Source: Candidatus Roizmanbacteria bacterium (GTDB lineage: Bacteria; Patescibacteriota; Microgenomatia; UBA1406; GWC2-37-13). Taken from it: 64,000 nucleotides of DNA. The translations under genes were made by a program, and so were the position numbers. Location of the stretch: assembly GCA_013335175.1 (NCBI GenBank), contig JAAXWC010000003.1:1-64000 (forward strand), read 5' to 3'. Positions 15,699-24,666 of the stretch are shown piece after piece. Below the pieces are notes generated by a model, which worked only from the letters and a program-made list of their open reading frames with translations, had not been told where the DNA came from and did no database searches. How positions within the stretch are numbered: position 1 is the stretch's first letter; every line of letters begins with the position of its first letter.

Positions 15699-17651
15699 AT
15701 GATTATGAATATATTTGACAGAATACCAAAGCCCGTATATTTCCCTATCTTGCTAACTATTATAGTAATGATATTGTCCTTATTTAATCTACAAGGTTCA
15801 TCTGTTGGTATGTACAATAAATATTTTTATGGAGCTTCATATAAAGATTCAAATGTCATTATGGGGCAGCCGCGCGCTATTAGAAGTGATGAATGGATTG
15901 TACAGACAACACTATTACAGTCACAAGCGGAACTAGATTTTCCTCTGATAAACAATATTTCTGGATTAAAGGAGAATATTAGCAGTATTTCAGATGTACC
16001 GGCGAAAAACTGGAAAGTATTATTTCACCCATCAAGTTGGATATATTTTATTTTCCCCGCAGAAAATGCATTTGCATTTAAATGGTGGATAAGGGCTGCA
16101 TTGATGCTAATATCCATTTATAGTGTTTTTTACCTTCTTAGCAAAAAGATATCATTCTCAGTTATTGGTTCCCTATTGTTTTTTTTCACACCGTTTGTTC
16201 AATGGTGGTATTCAACCTATGCGATTGAGTGTATAACCTATGGATCTTTCATTATTTACTTTTTTATCAAATTTTATACTGCTTCTTCTTTATTACAGAG
16301 ATTAAAATCATATATTTTCTTAACCTACTTTAGCATTTGTTTTGCATTTACAATGTACCCTCCTTTTCAAATTTCGGTATTCTATTTTTGCTTATTTTTT
16401 CTTTTGGGGTACGTAATTCAAAATGGCTCTTTTCTAAGGAACAAAAACAATATCATCTCATATGTGTTGATGGGTATAAGTTATATAGGAATTGTAGGCT
16501 TATCACTGTATTTATACTATATGGATAACAAAGACGTTATCGATATATTACGTCATACTGTATATCCGGGATCCAGAGATGTTGCGGGGGGTGGGTATGA
16601 TATGTTCCAATTTATAAGCGGATTTTATAACATTCAACTGTTATCCGATTCAAAAAAATTGCCTCCAATATTAGGGAACCAGTGCGAAGCATCTACTTTC
16701 TTCATGTTATTCCCCTATTTATTTCCAGTCACAATATTCATTACTGTTAAACAGTTTATTCAGAACAAAAAAGTAGATTTTATTTTGATTTTTATAATGA
16801 TGTATTTATTCCTTTGTACACTTTGGTTATTTACAGGGTTGCCACATATTCTTGCTCGTATTACTTTTCTTAATCAGGTTACACAAAATAGATTGATTAT
16901 TGGGGTAGGTATGGCAAATTTATTTTTCTTACTTTATTACTTATTGTTTGTAAAAATTCCGCAAAACATTGATTTTAAGATTGCTGCTTTTATTAGTGCG
17001 TTGTATGCTTTTTTTATAAATCTTTATGTAGGTTTTTACTTTCAATCTCAAAGTAGCTTATTTATAAAAAATAACGGAAAAATCATCTTAATTTCTCTTA
17101 TTGTGGCTGTGCTAGTATGGCTGTTAATATTGAAAAAGCGGAATCTATTCCTTGGTCTATTTTTGTTCTTTTCAATAGCAAGTACATTAGGGATAAACCC
17201 TCTTTATCATAGTTTAGGCCCCTTACTTCACAGTACGTTGTCTGAAAAAGTTCAGGCAATTCATAAGTCTGATCCATCAGCTCGCTGGGCAGTTTATGAT
17301 AATATCATATTGGGTAATTTTCTAAGGGCAAACGGTGTAAGATCATTAAGTGGAGTATATCTTTATCCGCAACTCGATTTATGGAAAAATTTCGATGTTA
17401 CTGAAAAGTATATAAATATATATAACCGCTATGCTCATGTATATTTTGTTTATAATAATAAAGAACCTTCTTTATTTAAAAAACTTGGCGAAGATATTTT
17501 TGTAGTGAATATTGATCCTTGTAATAAGGATTTTGCCAAGCTGAATGTTAAATATTATGTATTTTTAACAAAGGTGGAATCTGCTTGTTTAAAACAAAAA
17601 GCAAATATACCCTATTCTTCAATGCCTGTCTTCATTTATGAAAGAATTTAG
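15699..17651 (+). CDS. Large polytopic membrane protein of the glycan locus
   Basis: A 650-residue protein with about 12-14 membrane helices and a C-terminal extracytoplasmic domain of about 130 residues. After helix 1 comes GQPRAIRSDEWIVQT, an RSDEW motif I associate with large uncharacterised membrane proteins of cell-surface loci, likely GT-C-like. Substrate and reaction are not known. TAGAAT ends 6 nt before the ATG, so it has its own promoter. It converges on the minus-strand double glycosyltransferase with a 4-bp gap. Confidence 0.65.
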   Translation: MIMNIFDRIPKPVYFPILLTIIVMILSLFNLQGSSVGMYNKYFYGASYKDSNVIMGQPRAIRSDEWIVQTTLLQSQAELDFPLINNISGLKENISSISDVPAKNWKVLFHPSSWIYFIFPAENAFAFKWWIRAALMLISIYSVFYLLSKKISFSVIGSLLFFFTPFVQWWYSTYAIECITYGSFIIYFFIKFYTASSLLQRLKSYIFLTYFSICFAFTMYPPFQISVFYFCLFFLLGYVIQNGSFLRNKNNIISYVLMGISYIGIVGLSLYLYYMDNKDVIDILRHTVYPGSRDVAGGGYDMFQFISGFYNIQLLSDSKKLPPILGNQCEASTFFMLFPYLFPVTIFITVKQFIQNKKVDFILIFIMMYLFLCTLWLFTGLPHILARITFLNQVTQNRLIIGVGMANLFFLLYYLLFVKIPQNIDFKIAAFISALYAFFINLYVGFYFQSQSSLFIKNNGKIILISLIVAVLVWLLILKKRNLFLGLFLFFSIASTLGINPLYHSLGPLLHSTLSEKVQAIHKSDPSARWAVYDNIILGNFLRANGVRSLSGVYLYPQLDLWKNFDVTEKYINIYNRYAHVYFVYNNKEPSLFKKLGEDIFVVNIDPCNKDFAKLNVKYYVFLTKVESACLKQKANIPYSSMPVFIYERI

Positions 17652-17655
17652 AAAG

Positions 17656-19662
17656 TTATTGGCGAAGAGAAAAATCATTCGATGTTAGGGTTAAATTACG
17701 ATTATACAGTGGGTCATTAACGATTAATTTATTCCATTTATTGTACATATCGTTATTCTCTTTCATAAATTCTTTAAAATTTCGTGTTCCCTCAAATGGA
17801 TTCCCCACAGATACATTCTCATAATGGTACAGTTGAACAAATGGTGTATATACATTAAATAATCCGTAGCTCGAAACTCGCAGACATAGATCAATATCGT
17901 TAAATGCAATTTTAAAGGCGGGGTCAAATCCATTTAAACGGAAGAAAAGTGATTTTTTAATCATTAAACATGCCCCTGTCACAGCAGATATGTCCCTAAT
18001 TGCATCTTTTGCGTAGAGCATTGGAAAACTTTGTGGCCTTTCATCTAATTCATTATTCATAACGTGGTTTGCTACCCCATTTAATCCAAGGATTACTCCT
18101 GCATGTTGAATATGTCGATTTGCATAGTAAAGTTTTGGTCCGACTGTACCAATATGTGGTAACTGTGCTAGTTCTAGCAAACCCTCAATCCAATCCGGAG
18201 TAATTACTTCAGTATCATTGTTTAAAAATATGAGAAACTCTCCATTGCTTGCATGTGCCCCAACATTACAAACATCTGAAAAGTTAAAAATTTTATCCCA
18301 ATTAAGTAGTTTAAATTTCGATTGAACTTTTGACAGTTCTTCGTAGAGTTTAATCACTTTTTGATCTGAACTACCAGTATCTACCACAATGACTTCAAAA
18401 TTATTATAAGTGGTTTTACTATAAATGGAGTTTAAGCATGAACGGATGTATTCAAATTTGTCCTTTGTAGGGATAATAATAGAAACTAAAGGGTTTTTTT
18501 GTATAAAATATCTTACCCGCCATAAGCCTAAATATTTAGTTTCAAGTACTTCACTAGACGGGAAGCGTGCCTTAGCGTCGCTTTCTAACGCTTTTTTTTG
18601 ATTTATAAATGCATAACTTTTCGCACTGGTCACATGTTTCTCCGAGGCTGTAGACGTTTCTGATTTTCTCCAACTATATAAAATGGTTGGTATATGAGCA
18701 ATGGCGTTAGTTTTTCGTGTAAATCTTAAAAGCAAGTCCCAATCTTGTGCCCCTTCGTATCCTTTTCTGAAACCTCCAATTTTGACCAAATCTGATTTAC
18801 GCAGTACTGAAAAATGAGTGATATAGTTGATCGATCGTAAATAATCTGGGCTCCAATCAGGTTTAAAAAATGGGTCGACATGAGTTATACCATCAAAATC
18901 AATTTTGTCTTCATCAGAATATATTAAATCTAATTTTTTGTTGCTATTTAAAATATTCACCACTTCAAAAAGTGCGTTTGGCCATAATATATCATCATGA
19001 TCTAATAATCCCACAAATTCCCCGGTTGTGAGGGCAAGAGCATCATTTGAAGCTAAAGATATATGCCCATTACTTTTTCTAAATTGATATTTGATTCGTC
19101 TGTTTTTATGGGCATATTCCTTAATAATTGTTCTTATTTCTGGGTCGGAAGAATTATCATCTACTATGCATAATTCCCAGTTTTGATAAGATTGATTGAG
19201 TACAGATTGGATACATTCTCTTAAATATACGTGGTTTGTGTTATATGTGGGTACTACAATAGAGATTAGTGGCTTGTACTGAAGTAATAGGCTTTTTGAC
19301 TGCTGTATATCAAGATCCTTTTTGTTTGGCCAATGTTTTTTAAACCACACTTGGTATTGTTCATTAATTGAACCAATATATTGACTTGTTTTTTCATATG
19401 CAAGGTAATTTTGGTAGAGAGTTTTAGGTCCTTGAGTAATTAAAACCTTCCCTACTTTTAGCACTTTCGAAGGGTTTTGTAGAATGTACTTAACTATTTT
19501 TTTCCCTTTATTGTAATTCTGCCATAGTTTAAATGCTTTTGCATTTGTGATCTTGTTTAAGATAATTTCCAGATTTTGTGTATGAGTCATTAAGTATTCA
19601 ATCTTCGCTTTTAATTCATCATTTTCCTTGATCAATGTATCAGTTTGGTCTTTATTATTCAT
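17656..19662 (-). CDS. Two-domain GT2 glycosyltransferase with coiled-coil start
   Basis: A 668-residue protein. Residues 1-60 are a predicted coiled coil (Asp/Glu/Lys-rich), then a basic linker. GT2 domain A spans about 130-345 (ISIVVPTYNTNH, VDDNSSDPE, LLDHDDIL, GAQDWDLLLR), and domain B about 390-630 (VSIIIPTKDKFEY, VDTGSSDQ, FLNNDTEV, GACLMIKKS, FNDIDLCLR). This layout is that of bifunctional O-antigen/rhamnan-type transferases that add two sugars in turn or polymerise. Domain A resembles GT-A chondroitin-polymerase-like modules. Confidence 0.85.
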   Translation of the reverse strand: MNNKDQTDTLIKENDELKAKIEYLMTHTQNLEIILNKITNAKAFKLWQNYNKGKKIVKYILQNPSKVLKVGKVLITQGPKTLYQNYLAYEKTSQYIGSINEQYQVWFKKHWPNKKDLDIQQSKSLLLQYKPLISIVVPTYNTNHVYLRECIQSVLNQSYQNWELCIVDDNSSDPEIRTIIKEYAHKNRRIKYQFRKSNGHISLASNDALALTTGEFVGLLDHDDILWPNALFEVVNILNSNKKLDLIYSDEDKIDFDGITHVDPFFKPDWSPDYLRSINYITHFSVLRKSDLVKIGGFRKGYEGAQDWDLLLRFTRKTNAIAHIPTILYSWRKSETSTASEKHVTSAKSYAFINQKKALESDAKARFPSSEVLETKYLGLWRVRYFIQKNPLVSIIIPTKDKFEYIRSCLNSIYSKTTYNNFEVIVVDTGSSDQKVIKLYEELSKVQSKFKLLNWDKIFNFSDVCNVGAHASNGEFLIFLNNDTEVITPDWIEGLLELAQLPHIGTVGPKLYYANRHIQHAGVILGLNGVANHVMNNELDERPQSFPMLYAKDAIRDISAVTGACLMIKKSLFFRLNGFDPAFKIAFNDIDLCLRVSSYGLFNVYTPFVQLYHYENVSVGNPFEGTRNFKEFMKENNDMYNKWNKLIVNDPLYNRNLTLTSNDFSLRQ

Positions 19663-19842
19663 ATTTTATAACAGGATAGTTAACCTTATTATTAAATAGT
19701 ATAAGATGTTATTTATAGTATAGTATTTTGCTATATTTAAAAAGGCCTTAGCTCTTTAATTGACTCCATATTTTTACAGGTAAAAGCTAGTAAATCCGTA
19801 AAGTTGATAAGATGATGGGTGGAAAGAAGAATTTTCATCCCT

Positions 19843-20181
19843 TTAGTGTAACACGCGGACGGTAATAAATCTGAGTGTTTCTTCTCCCGTATTTTTAACA
19901 GAGTGTTGTTCGTCTTTTTCGATAACAATAACACCCCCAGGGGTTATGTCGAATGTTTCTCCATCTACGGTCATTTCGCCATATCCTTCTAAGAAATAAA
20001 ATATTTCTTCGGAGTCGGCATGTGCATGGGGCTCAAAGGTTTCTCCTGGTTCGAGGTGAGCGTCGTTCATGGTTTGAAGATGAGAGCTAGAGTGTCCCTG
20101 GTCTTTTGCTATAAGAAGTTTCCGTTTTGCGCCGCCATGAACAACTGTTTCTTGGATTTGTGAAGTGTGCAGTTTTTTCAT
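19843..20181 (-). CDS. Cupin_2 domain protein
   Basis: A 112-residue single-domain cupin. The first metal motif HLEPGETFEPHAHADSEEIF (two His and Glu) and the second GGVIVIEKDEQHSVKN (His) are complete, so a metal site is likely. Small cupins act as isomerases, dioxygenases or sensors; the substrate is not known. A GGGG run 5 nt before the ATG could be a Shine-Dalgarno site. The 180 bp between it and the GT gene downstream are AT-rich with no gene. Confidence 0.75.
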   Translation of the reverse strand: MKKLHTSQIQETVVHGGAKRKLLIAKDQGHSSSHLQTMNDAHLEPGETFEPHAHADSEEIFYFLEGYGEMTVDGETFDITPGGVIVIEKDEQHSVKNTGEETLRFITVRVLH

Positions 20182-20261
20182 AATTCCCCTATCTTATCAT
20201 GTATCCGATAAGTCTTCAAGATGGTGATGATTCTCGTAAATGTACATTCGTTCACATATCC

Positions 20262-20277
20262 TGTACATATATGTACA
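20262..20277. promoter_or_regulatory. 16-bp perfect palindrome upstream of the cupin gene
   Basis: TGTACATATATGTACA is a perfect palindrome about 80 bp before the cupin start and downstream of the GT2 gene. A TGTACATT copy lies 21 bp away. It could be a dimeric regulator site or a weak terminator; no evidence decides. Confidence 0.3.
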
Positions 20278-20341
20278 TATTAAAATATCGCTAGATTTCT
20301 GTCAAGCGTAAGGTATTGGGATTTTTAGTTCCATCATCTCG

Positions 20342-21040
20342 TTACTTTGCAAACTTCAGTCGGAGAAGCCCGATCTGATTCCGTACGGCAATCGAGGGAA
20401 TTTTTTTTAGATGATAGACCTGGGTATCCCCCATAAGGCGTTGCCGATGATTCATCGGAAGTTCGAATAAAGAAAGACCTTTTTTTACCGCCATGCCAAT
20501 AAACCCCCACCAAAAACCCTCTTTCATAAATTTCAGATACGGAATATATTTTGAGATTTTTTTCTTTTTAAAGAGGACAAATGGTGCACTTGGATCGTGA
20601 ATTTCTGTCGGGAATAAAAACTTAAAAGATTGTTTAAAAGCCCCAGAAAAGATTTTTCGTTGCAATGCATCGGCGCGATTGGTTCTCCATCCAATAAGAA
20701 TGTCGGCCTTTGCTTTTTGTTTCCAAAACGCGTGGAAGTCTTTTGGGTCACACTGTCCGTCGGAATCGATGCACAAAATATAGGTGGAATTTGCTGTTTT
20801 TATTCCGTCGATTACGGCACCCCCATATCCCCGTCGTTCCGCTTTTTGGCTTAAAACAAGCTTGTATTTTTTTTGAATTTTGTTTAACAGCTCTTTGGTA
20901 CCATCGGTTGAGCCATCTTCACAGATAACAAAATGGTAGGAAATGCCTACCGTATCGAGTTCTTTTTTCCATTCTTTCAAAACCAGTTCGATAGAATCGA
21001 CTTCGTTAAAAACGGGAAGGATAATATTGAGATCGTCCAT
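20342..21040 (-). CDS. GT2 glycosyltransferase, DPM1/ArnC-like
   Basis: A 232-residue family 2 transferase: LNIILPVFNEVDSIELVLK, VICEDGSTDGT, ERRGYGGAVIDGI and the CIDSDGQCDP metal motif. It has no membrane helices, so it resembles the soluble polyprenyl-phosphate sugar synthases rather than ArnC. The late NHRQRLMGDTQVY segment is also typical of this group. It would supply lipid-linked sugar for the GT-C-like membrane proteins. Confidence 0.85.
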   Translation of the reverse strand: MDDLNIILPVFNEVDSIELVLKEWKKELDTVGISYHFVICEDGSTDGTKELLNKIQKKYKLVLSQKAERRGYGGAVIDGIKTANSTYILCIDSDGQCDPKDFHAFWKQKAKADILIGWRTNRADALQRKIFSGAFKQSFKFLFPTEIHDPSAPFVLFKKKKISKYIPYLKFMKEGFWWGFIGMAVKKGLSLFELPMNHRQRLMGDTQVYHLKKIPSIAVRNQIGLLRLKFAK

Positions 21041-21089
21041 ATTTTGTATTAAATGTTAAATATAAAAAAATCAGATTCCCGACGCACGA

Positions 21090-21240
21090 TTGTCATTCCG
21101 GCTTGTCCGGAATCGTTGTGAAAAGGACCCCTTGGATCCCCGCCTTCGCGGGGATGACGAGAAAGATGGATCCCTCCCGAGTACTCGGGGAGGATGACGT
21201 TGCTACGCCCTTTGACACGGCTCGTTGGAATGACAGCGTT
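21090..21240. repeat. Dispersed palindromic repeat cluster
   Basis: This lies in the 21041-21263 gap. There is a canonical GTCATTCCGG palindrome at 21091-21119, a GGATCCCCGCCTTCGCGGGG hairpin near 21134-21157 and a variant hairpin CTCCCGAGTACTCGGGGAG near 21173-21192. No gene is present. Confidence 0.9.
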
Positions 21241-21263
21241 CGTCCGAAAATGATGTCGAGACC

Positions 21264-22319
21264 TTATACAATTGTCTCGACGGTTTTTGGTTTGTTCTTT
21301 AAAAACCATGCAATCGTTTTTTCGAGTCCGGTTTTAAAATCATTTTTTGGTTCCCAGCCAGTTAACTTTTTTGCTTTTGAAATGTCGAGTGCCCGTGTTT
21401 TTACTCCCTCCGGTTTCGTTTTATCGAAAATTAATTTTTTCGGTTTCCATCCTAAAATATCAAAAATAAGATTGACTGATTCTATCATGGTATAGCGGAC
21501 ACTGGTTCCCAAATTAATGGGATCGGCAGTGGTTATATGTTCGCATGCGGCGAGTGTCCCAGAGACTATATCGTCTACATAGGTAAAATCGCGATCTTGT
21601 TTTCCGCTTCCCCAGATAAGATAGGGATCATTTTTATCTACGGCGCGGCGGATAAGCATCATAATAGCGTGGGTGTCATTTTCCCACGGACCGTATGCGG
21701 TAACATAGCGCGTAATGGAGCCCTTTAACCCATACTGGTTATGATACCCCTTGAGCATCATTTCTCCCATAAGTTTTGCCCATCCATATTCTTTGTCTGC
21801 ATTCCCCCATTCGTTTTTAAAAGCATCTTCCTCTTTGAGAAGATACTGCGAATTATATTCTTTTTGCAAATCTGAAGGGTAGACACAGGCAGAAGACGCA
21901 ATCTGAATGCGATCTACTCCGGCAAGATGGGCGGCTTTAATAACATTCTGATTGATAGAAAAGCATTCACAGCAATCGCCAGGATGCGTGTCTATATATC
22001 CCCTTCCTCCAAAATTTGCCGCCAGATGAAATACTATTTCACTGTTTTTAAACGCTTTTATATTCTCTTTTAGCTCTTCGCAGTTTAAATATAGAAACGA
22101 GTGTTTTCCATCGGTGGTTTTGTATCCGGTCGCAGTTTTTTTATAATCTAATCCATTTTCTTTCCACACGCGAAACACATTTTTTAACGAACCGCTAAAA
22201 AGATTATCGCCAATTTTTGTTGAAGCCCCTTGCTGTATAAGTTCACTTATTAAATGCGAGCCGATAAAGCCCGCTCCTCCGGTAACAAATACCTTTTTAT
22301 CGTGGTAAAAACTTTGCAT
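21264..22319 (-). CDS. NAD-dependent sugar epimerase/dehydratase
   Basis: A 351-residue extended SDR with TGGAGFIGSHL (residues 13-23), FHLAANFGGRGYIDTHPGD, ASSACVYPSDLQ, YGWAKLMGEM (catalytic Tyr/Lys) and FTYVDDIV. It is close to the GDP-mannose epimerase/UDP-sugar 4-epimerase branch; the NFGG segment recalls the NMGG of GME-like enzymes. The actual substrate is open. The repeat cluster starts just past its stop. Confidence 0.8.
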   Translation of the reverse strand: MQSFYHDKKVFVTGGAGFIGSHLISELIQQGASTKIGDNLFSGSLKNVFRVWKENGLDYKKTATGYKTTDGKHSFLYLNCEELKENIKAFKNSEIVFHLAANFGGRGYIDTHPGDCCECFSINQNVIKAAHLAGVDRIQIASSACVYPSDLQKEYNSQYLLKEEDAFKNEWGNADKEYGWAKLMGEMMLKGYHNQYGLKGSITRYVTAYGPWENDTHAIMMLIRRAVDKNDPYLIWGSGKQDRDFTYVDDIVSGTLAACEHITTADPINLGTSVRYTMIESVNLIFDILGWKPKKLIFDKTKPEGVKTRALDISKAKKLTGWEPKNDFKTGLEKTIAWFLKNKPKTVETIV

Positions 22320-22366
22320 AGGTACAAAGAGAATAAATAAATGGGAATAATGGTACCATTGTTTTT

Positions 22367-23242
22367 TTATCGGTGCAATCGATATTGCAAAATGAGATGA
22401 ATTGTTTCTTTTACGATTCTAATTGTAAATGTAACTGTGCATAAAAAAAACAATTTTAGACGAAACAGAGGAGTGTTCGACGAGTTTTTGAGAAAGTATC
22501 GATACATCCCTTTGGTAGATTCCCACACTTTGCGATATCTTCGTTTGTTGACACTCATGCCGTGAACATGTATTGCCTGAGCACTAGGGACATACAGACA
22601 CTTTTTCCCCAGAGCATTAAAACGATAAAACCAATCGGTATCGTTCCAAAGCAATGGAAACTGCTCATCCATCTCTCCGACAGTATCCCAGCAATCCCGG
22701 GTTAGAAGCATACACGAAAACATTGGTTGACCGTTAAGAATAATCTGTTTTTTATGTGGATTACAGTACGATCGCATCCAGTTATCAAATTTGGGCGAAA
22801 GAAAATTGAGACCGACTACGAGATACAAAATATCGGAAAGAGTCGGAAGGCCATAGATGTTCTTTTGAATTGAACCATCTCTATTGAGAAGTTGTGGCAC
22901 AACACAATCAATACCAGAACTAAGTTCTTGAAGCAAGGTTTTTAGACAATTTTTTTTCAAAATAATATCGTTGTTTAATAAAAAAAGAAGATTGCCTGAC
23001 GATAACTGAGTGCTTTGATTTGTCCCTTTTGCAAAGCCGAGATTATGCGTATTTTTTTGAATTCGTACCACTTTTATTTGAGAAAAATAGGTAGTATCAA
23101 AATCATCCGAGTGATTATCGACGATAATAATTTCAAATGAATTCAGATGAATATCCTGTGCATTTTCACGAATAGATTGTACACATTTTTTTAACATCTC
23201 TCCCCCATTCCAGTTCACAATAAGGAAAGATATTTGTTTCAT
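22367..23242 (-). CDS. GT2-type glycosyltransferase (rhamnosyltransferase-like)
   Basis: A 291-residue protein with ISFLIVNWNGGEMLKKCVQS, VDNHSDDFD, LGFAKGTNQ, FLLNNDIIL and a late LLWNDTDWFYR motif, as in WbbL/RfbF-like rhamnosyltransferases. A membrane-associated C-terminal stretch follows. The start is placed at 23242 (MKQISF), because upstream codons show no family similarity and the frame there overlaps the divergent methyltransferase gene. The divergent starts are only 24 bp apart, sharing an AT-rich promoter core. Confidence 0.85.
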   Translation of the reverse strand: MKQISFLIVNWNGGEMLKKCVQSIRENAQDIHLNSFEIIIVDNHSDDFDTTYFSQIKVVRIQKNTHNLGFAKGTNQSTQLSSGNLLFLLNNDIILKKNCLKTLLQELSSGIDCVVPQLLNRDGSIQKNIYGLPTLSDILYLVVGLNFLSPKFDNWMRSYCNPHKKQIILNGQPMFSCMLLTRDCWDTVGEMDEQFPLLWNDTDWFYRFNALGKKCLYVPSAQAIHVHGMSVNKRRYRKVWESTKGMYRYFLKNSSNTPLFRLKLFFLCTVTFTIRIVKETIHLILQYRLHR

Positions 23243-23266
23243 AAATTTATATAATACGCTAATACT

Positions 23267-23857
23267 ATGAAAAAAAGAAGGATACTCAATATTGGATGCG
23301 GCAAAACACGTATCCCAAATTCTCTTGGTTTGGATATCGCGCCCATTCCTGAGTATGTCGATGTAGTGCACGACCTCAATGTATTCCCCTATCCATTTTC
23401 AAGCGCATCGTTTGAGGAAATACATATGTATCATATTTTAGAGCATCTGGAAGATCCATTGAAAGTTTTACAGGAAGTTTACCGTTTGTTGAAGCCCGGC
23501 GGATACGCGTTTATTCGTGTTCCTCATTTTTCTTCGAAGGGTGCGTTTACCGACATTACTCACAAACGGCCATTTGGATACAATTCTTTTGATTGTTTAG
23601 AAAAGCAAAATGCACAACATTACTATACGATGAGTAGTTTTTTCATTGAGGAAAAAGAAATACGCTATTTAGGGCTTTTACAAGACCTTTCCTACCATGG
23701 TACACAATCTACCTCGGTTGTGCTTGAATTTGCAAAACTTGTGGAACGCGGAATGAATCTACTTATTCGTCTCTCCCCTCTTCTGTTTGAACGCTTGTGG
23801 TGCTATTGGGTGGGAGGTGCTACTGAGGTGTATATAAAACTGCGGAAAGAGGAATGA
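23267..23857 (+). CDS. Class I SAM methyltransferase
   Basis: A 196-residue methyltransferase of the Methyltransf_11 type: RILNIGCGKTRIPNSLGLD (motif I), IHMYHILEHLEDP and VYRLLKPGGYAFIRVPHFSS. These appear next to GT2 genes in surface-glycan loci and probably methylate a sugar or carrier. TATAAT lies at 23250-23255, 11 nt before the ATG. Repeats begin right at its stop codon. Confidence 0.82.
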   Translation: MKKRRILNIGCGKTRIPNSLGLDIAPIPEYVDVVHDLNVFPYPFSSASFEEIHMYHILEHLEDPLKVLQEVYRLLKPGGYAFIRVPHFSSKGAFTDITHKRPFGYNSFDCLEKQNAQHYYTMSSFFIEEKEIRYLGLLQDLSYHGTQSTSVVLEFAKLVERGMNLLIRLSPLLFERLWCYWVGGATEVYIKLRKEE

Positions 23858-24040
23858 CGACGCAACGTCCGGAATGACGACGCTGAGCCTGAAATGACGC
23901 TGCTACTCCCTTTCACAACGATTCCGGATGCGCTAACGCTTACCGGAATGACGACGTTGAGCCTGGAATGACAACCTTGAGGCCGGAATGACGTCAGCGG
24001 TGCCTGCACTCTCAGAAGATACTACATTGTCATTGTCATT
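23852..24040. repeat. Palindromic repeat cluster upstream of GIY-YIG element
   Basis: Several GGAATGAC fragments and one long-loop palindrome (ACAACGATTCCGG ... CCGGAATGAC, about 23916-23951) precede the element. The block of about 110 bp at 23884-23993 recurs almost exactly at 24534-24644 on the other side of the element. A short TTGTCAT triplet repeat (24025-24040) abuts the left end. Confidence 0.88.
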
Positions 24041-24452
24041 GTCATTCCGGCTTGCCCGGCGACCGTAAGGAAGTCCCCGTATGAAAAAGGGCATGTGGTC
24101 GAGGGAAATCGTTGTTTAGGGTACACTACTTCCGATGCAAAAAGCAGGATACGTCTACATCATGGCAAATACTAGACCCACGCTCTATGTGGGAGTAACC
24201 AGTAATCTCATCAAGCGCGTATACGAACACAAACAGGAGAAAGGATCTAAGTTTACGGCTCGATATCTCCTCACGAAACTTGTGTACTACGAGGTACTTC
24301 CTACCATTGATGCCGCTATCATTTGTGAAAAGCAACTCAAGAACTTATCCAGAAAAGAAAAGCTTGATTTAATTAGTAGGAATAATCCCTCGTTTGCCGA
24401 TTTATACGATTCCATAAAACAGTAACAACGATTCCGGACAAGCCGGAATGAC
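24041..24452 (+). mobile_element. GIY-YIG palindromic element, copy 1
   Basis: A 412-bp unit bounded by inverted ends: left GTCATTCCGGCTTGCCCGG and right CCGGACAAGCCGGAATGAC. Inside are a structured left arm (24060-24118) with GGTCGAGGGAAATCGTTG, a TACACT promoter box and one GIY-YIG gene. The right end is the same sequence as the solo palindromes scattered through the window. A nearly identical copy, also 412 bp, is at 34312-34723 in opposite orientation. No clear target duplication is seen. Mobility is inferred from the two near-identical copies. Confidence 0.8.
24135..24425 (+). CDS. GIY-YIG nuclease domain protein (element-borne)
   Basis: A 96-residue single-domain GIY-YIG nuclease of the UPF0213/YhbQ type. 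The GIY part is YVYIMA (residues 6-11), YIG is LYVGVT (17-22), the catalytic Arg is in RVYEHK, and a Glu-containing helix (CEKQLKN) follows. There is no DNA-binding module, so targeting would depend on the short fold itself or a host partner. Start: TACACT ends 7 nt before the ATG. It is the only gene in a 412-bp element with palindromic ends. Copy 2 at 34339-34629 differs at three residues. Confidence 0.88.
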   Translation: MQKAGYVYIMANTRPTLYVGVTSNLIKRVYEHKQEKGSKFTARYLLTKLVYYEVLPTIDAAIICEKQLKNLSRKEKLDLISRNNPSFADLYDSIKQ

Positions 24453-24645
24453 GACGTTACTCCTTTTTTCACAACGATTCCGGATGCGCTAACGCTTACC
24501 GGAATGACGACCTTGAGCCTGGAATGACGACGCTGAGCCTGAAATGACGCTGCTACTCCTTTTTTCACAACGATTCCGGATGCGCTAACGCTTACCGGAA
24601 TGACGACGTTGAGCCTGGAATGACAACCTTGAGGCCGGAATGACA
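24453..24645. repeat. Palindromic repeat cluster downstream of GIY-YIG element
   Basis: Two long-loop palindromes (ACAACGATTCCGG, a GCGCTAACGC loop, CCGGAATGAC; about 24471-24505 and 24567-24604) are joined by GCCTGGAATGAC fragments. The stretch 24534-24644 duplicates 23884-23993 with only small length changes in a T-run. It ends 22 bp before the next gene's stop. Confidence 0.88.
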
Positions 24646-24666
24646 ACAAAGTTGCGCCCAACGAAG

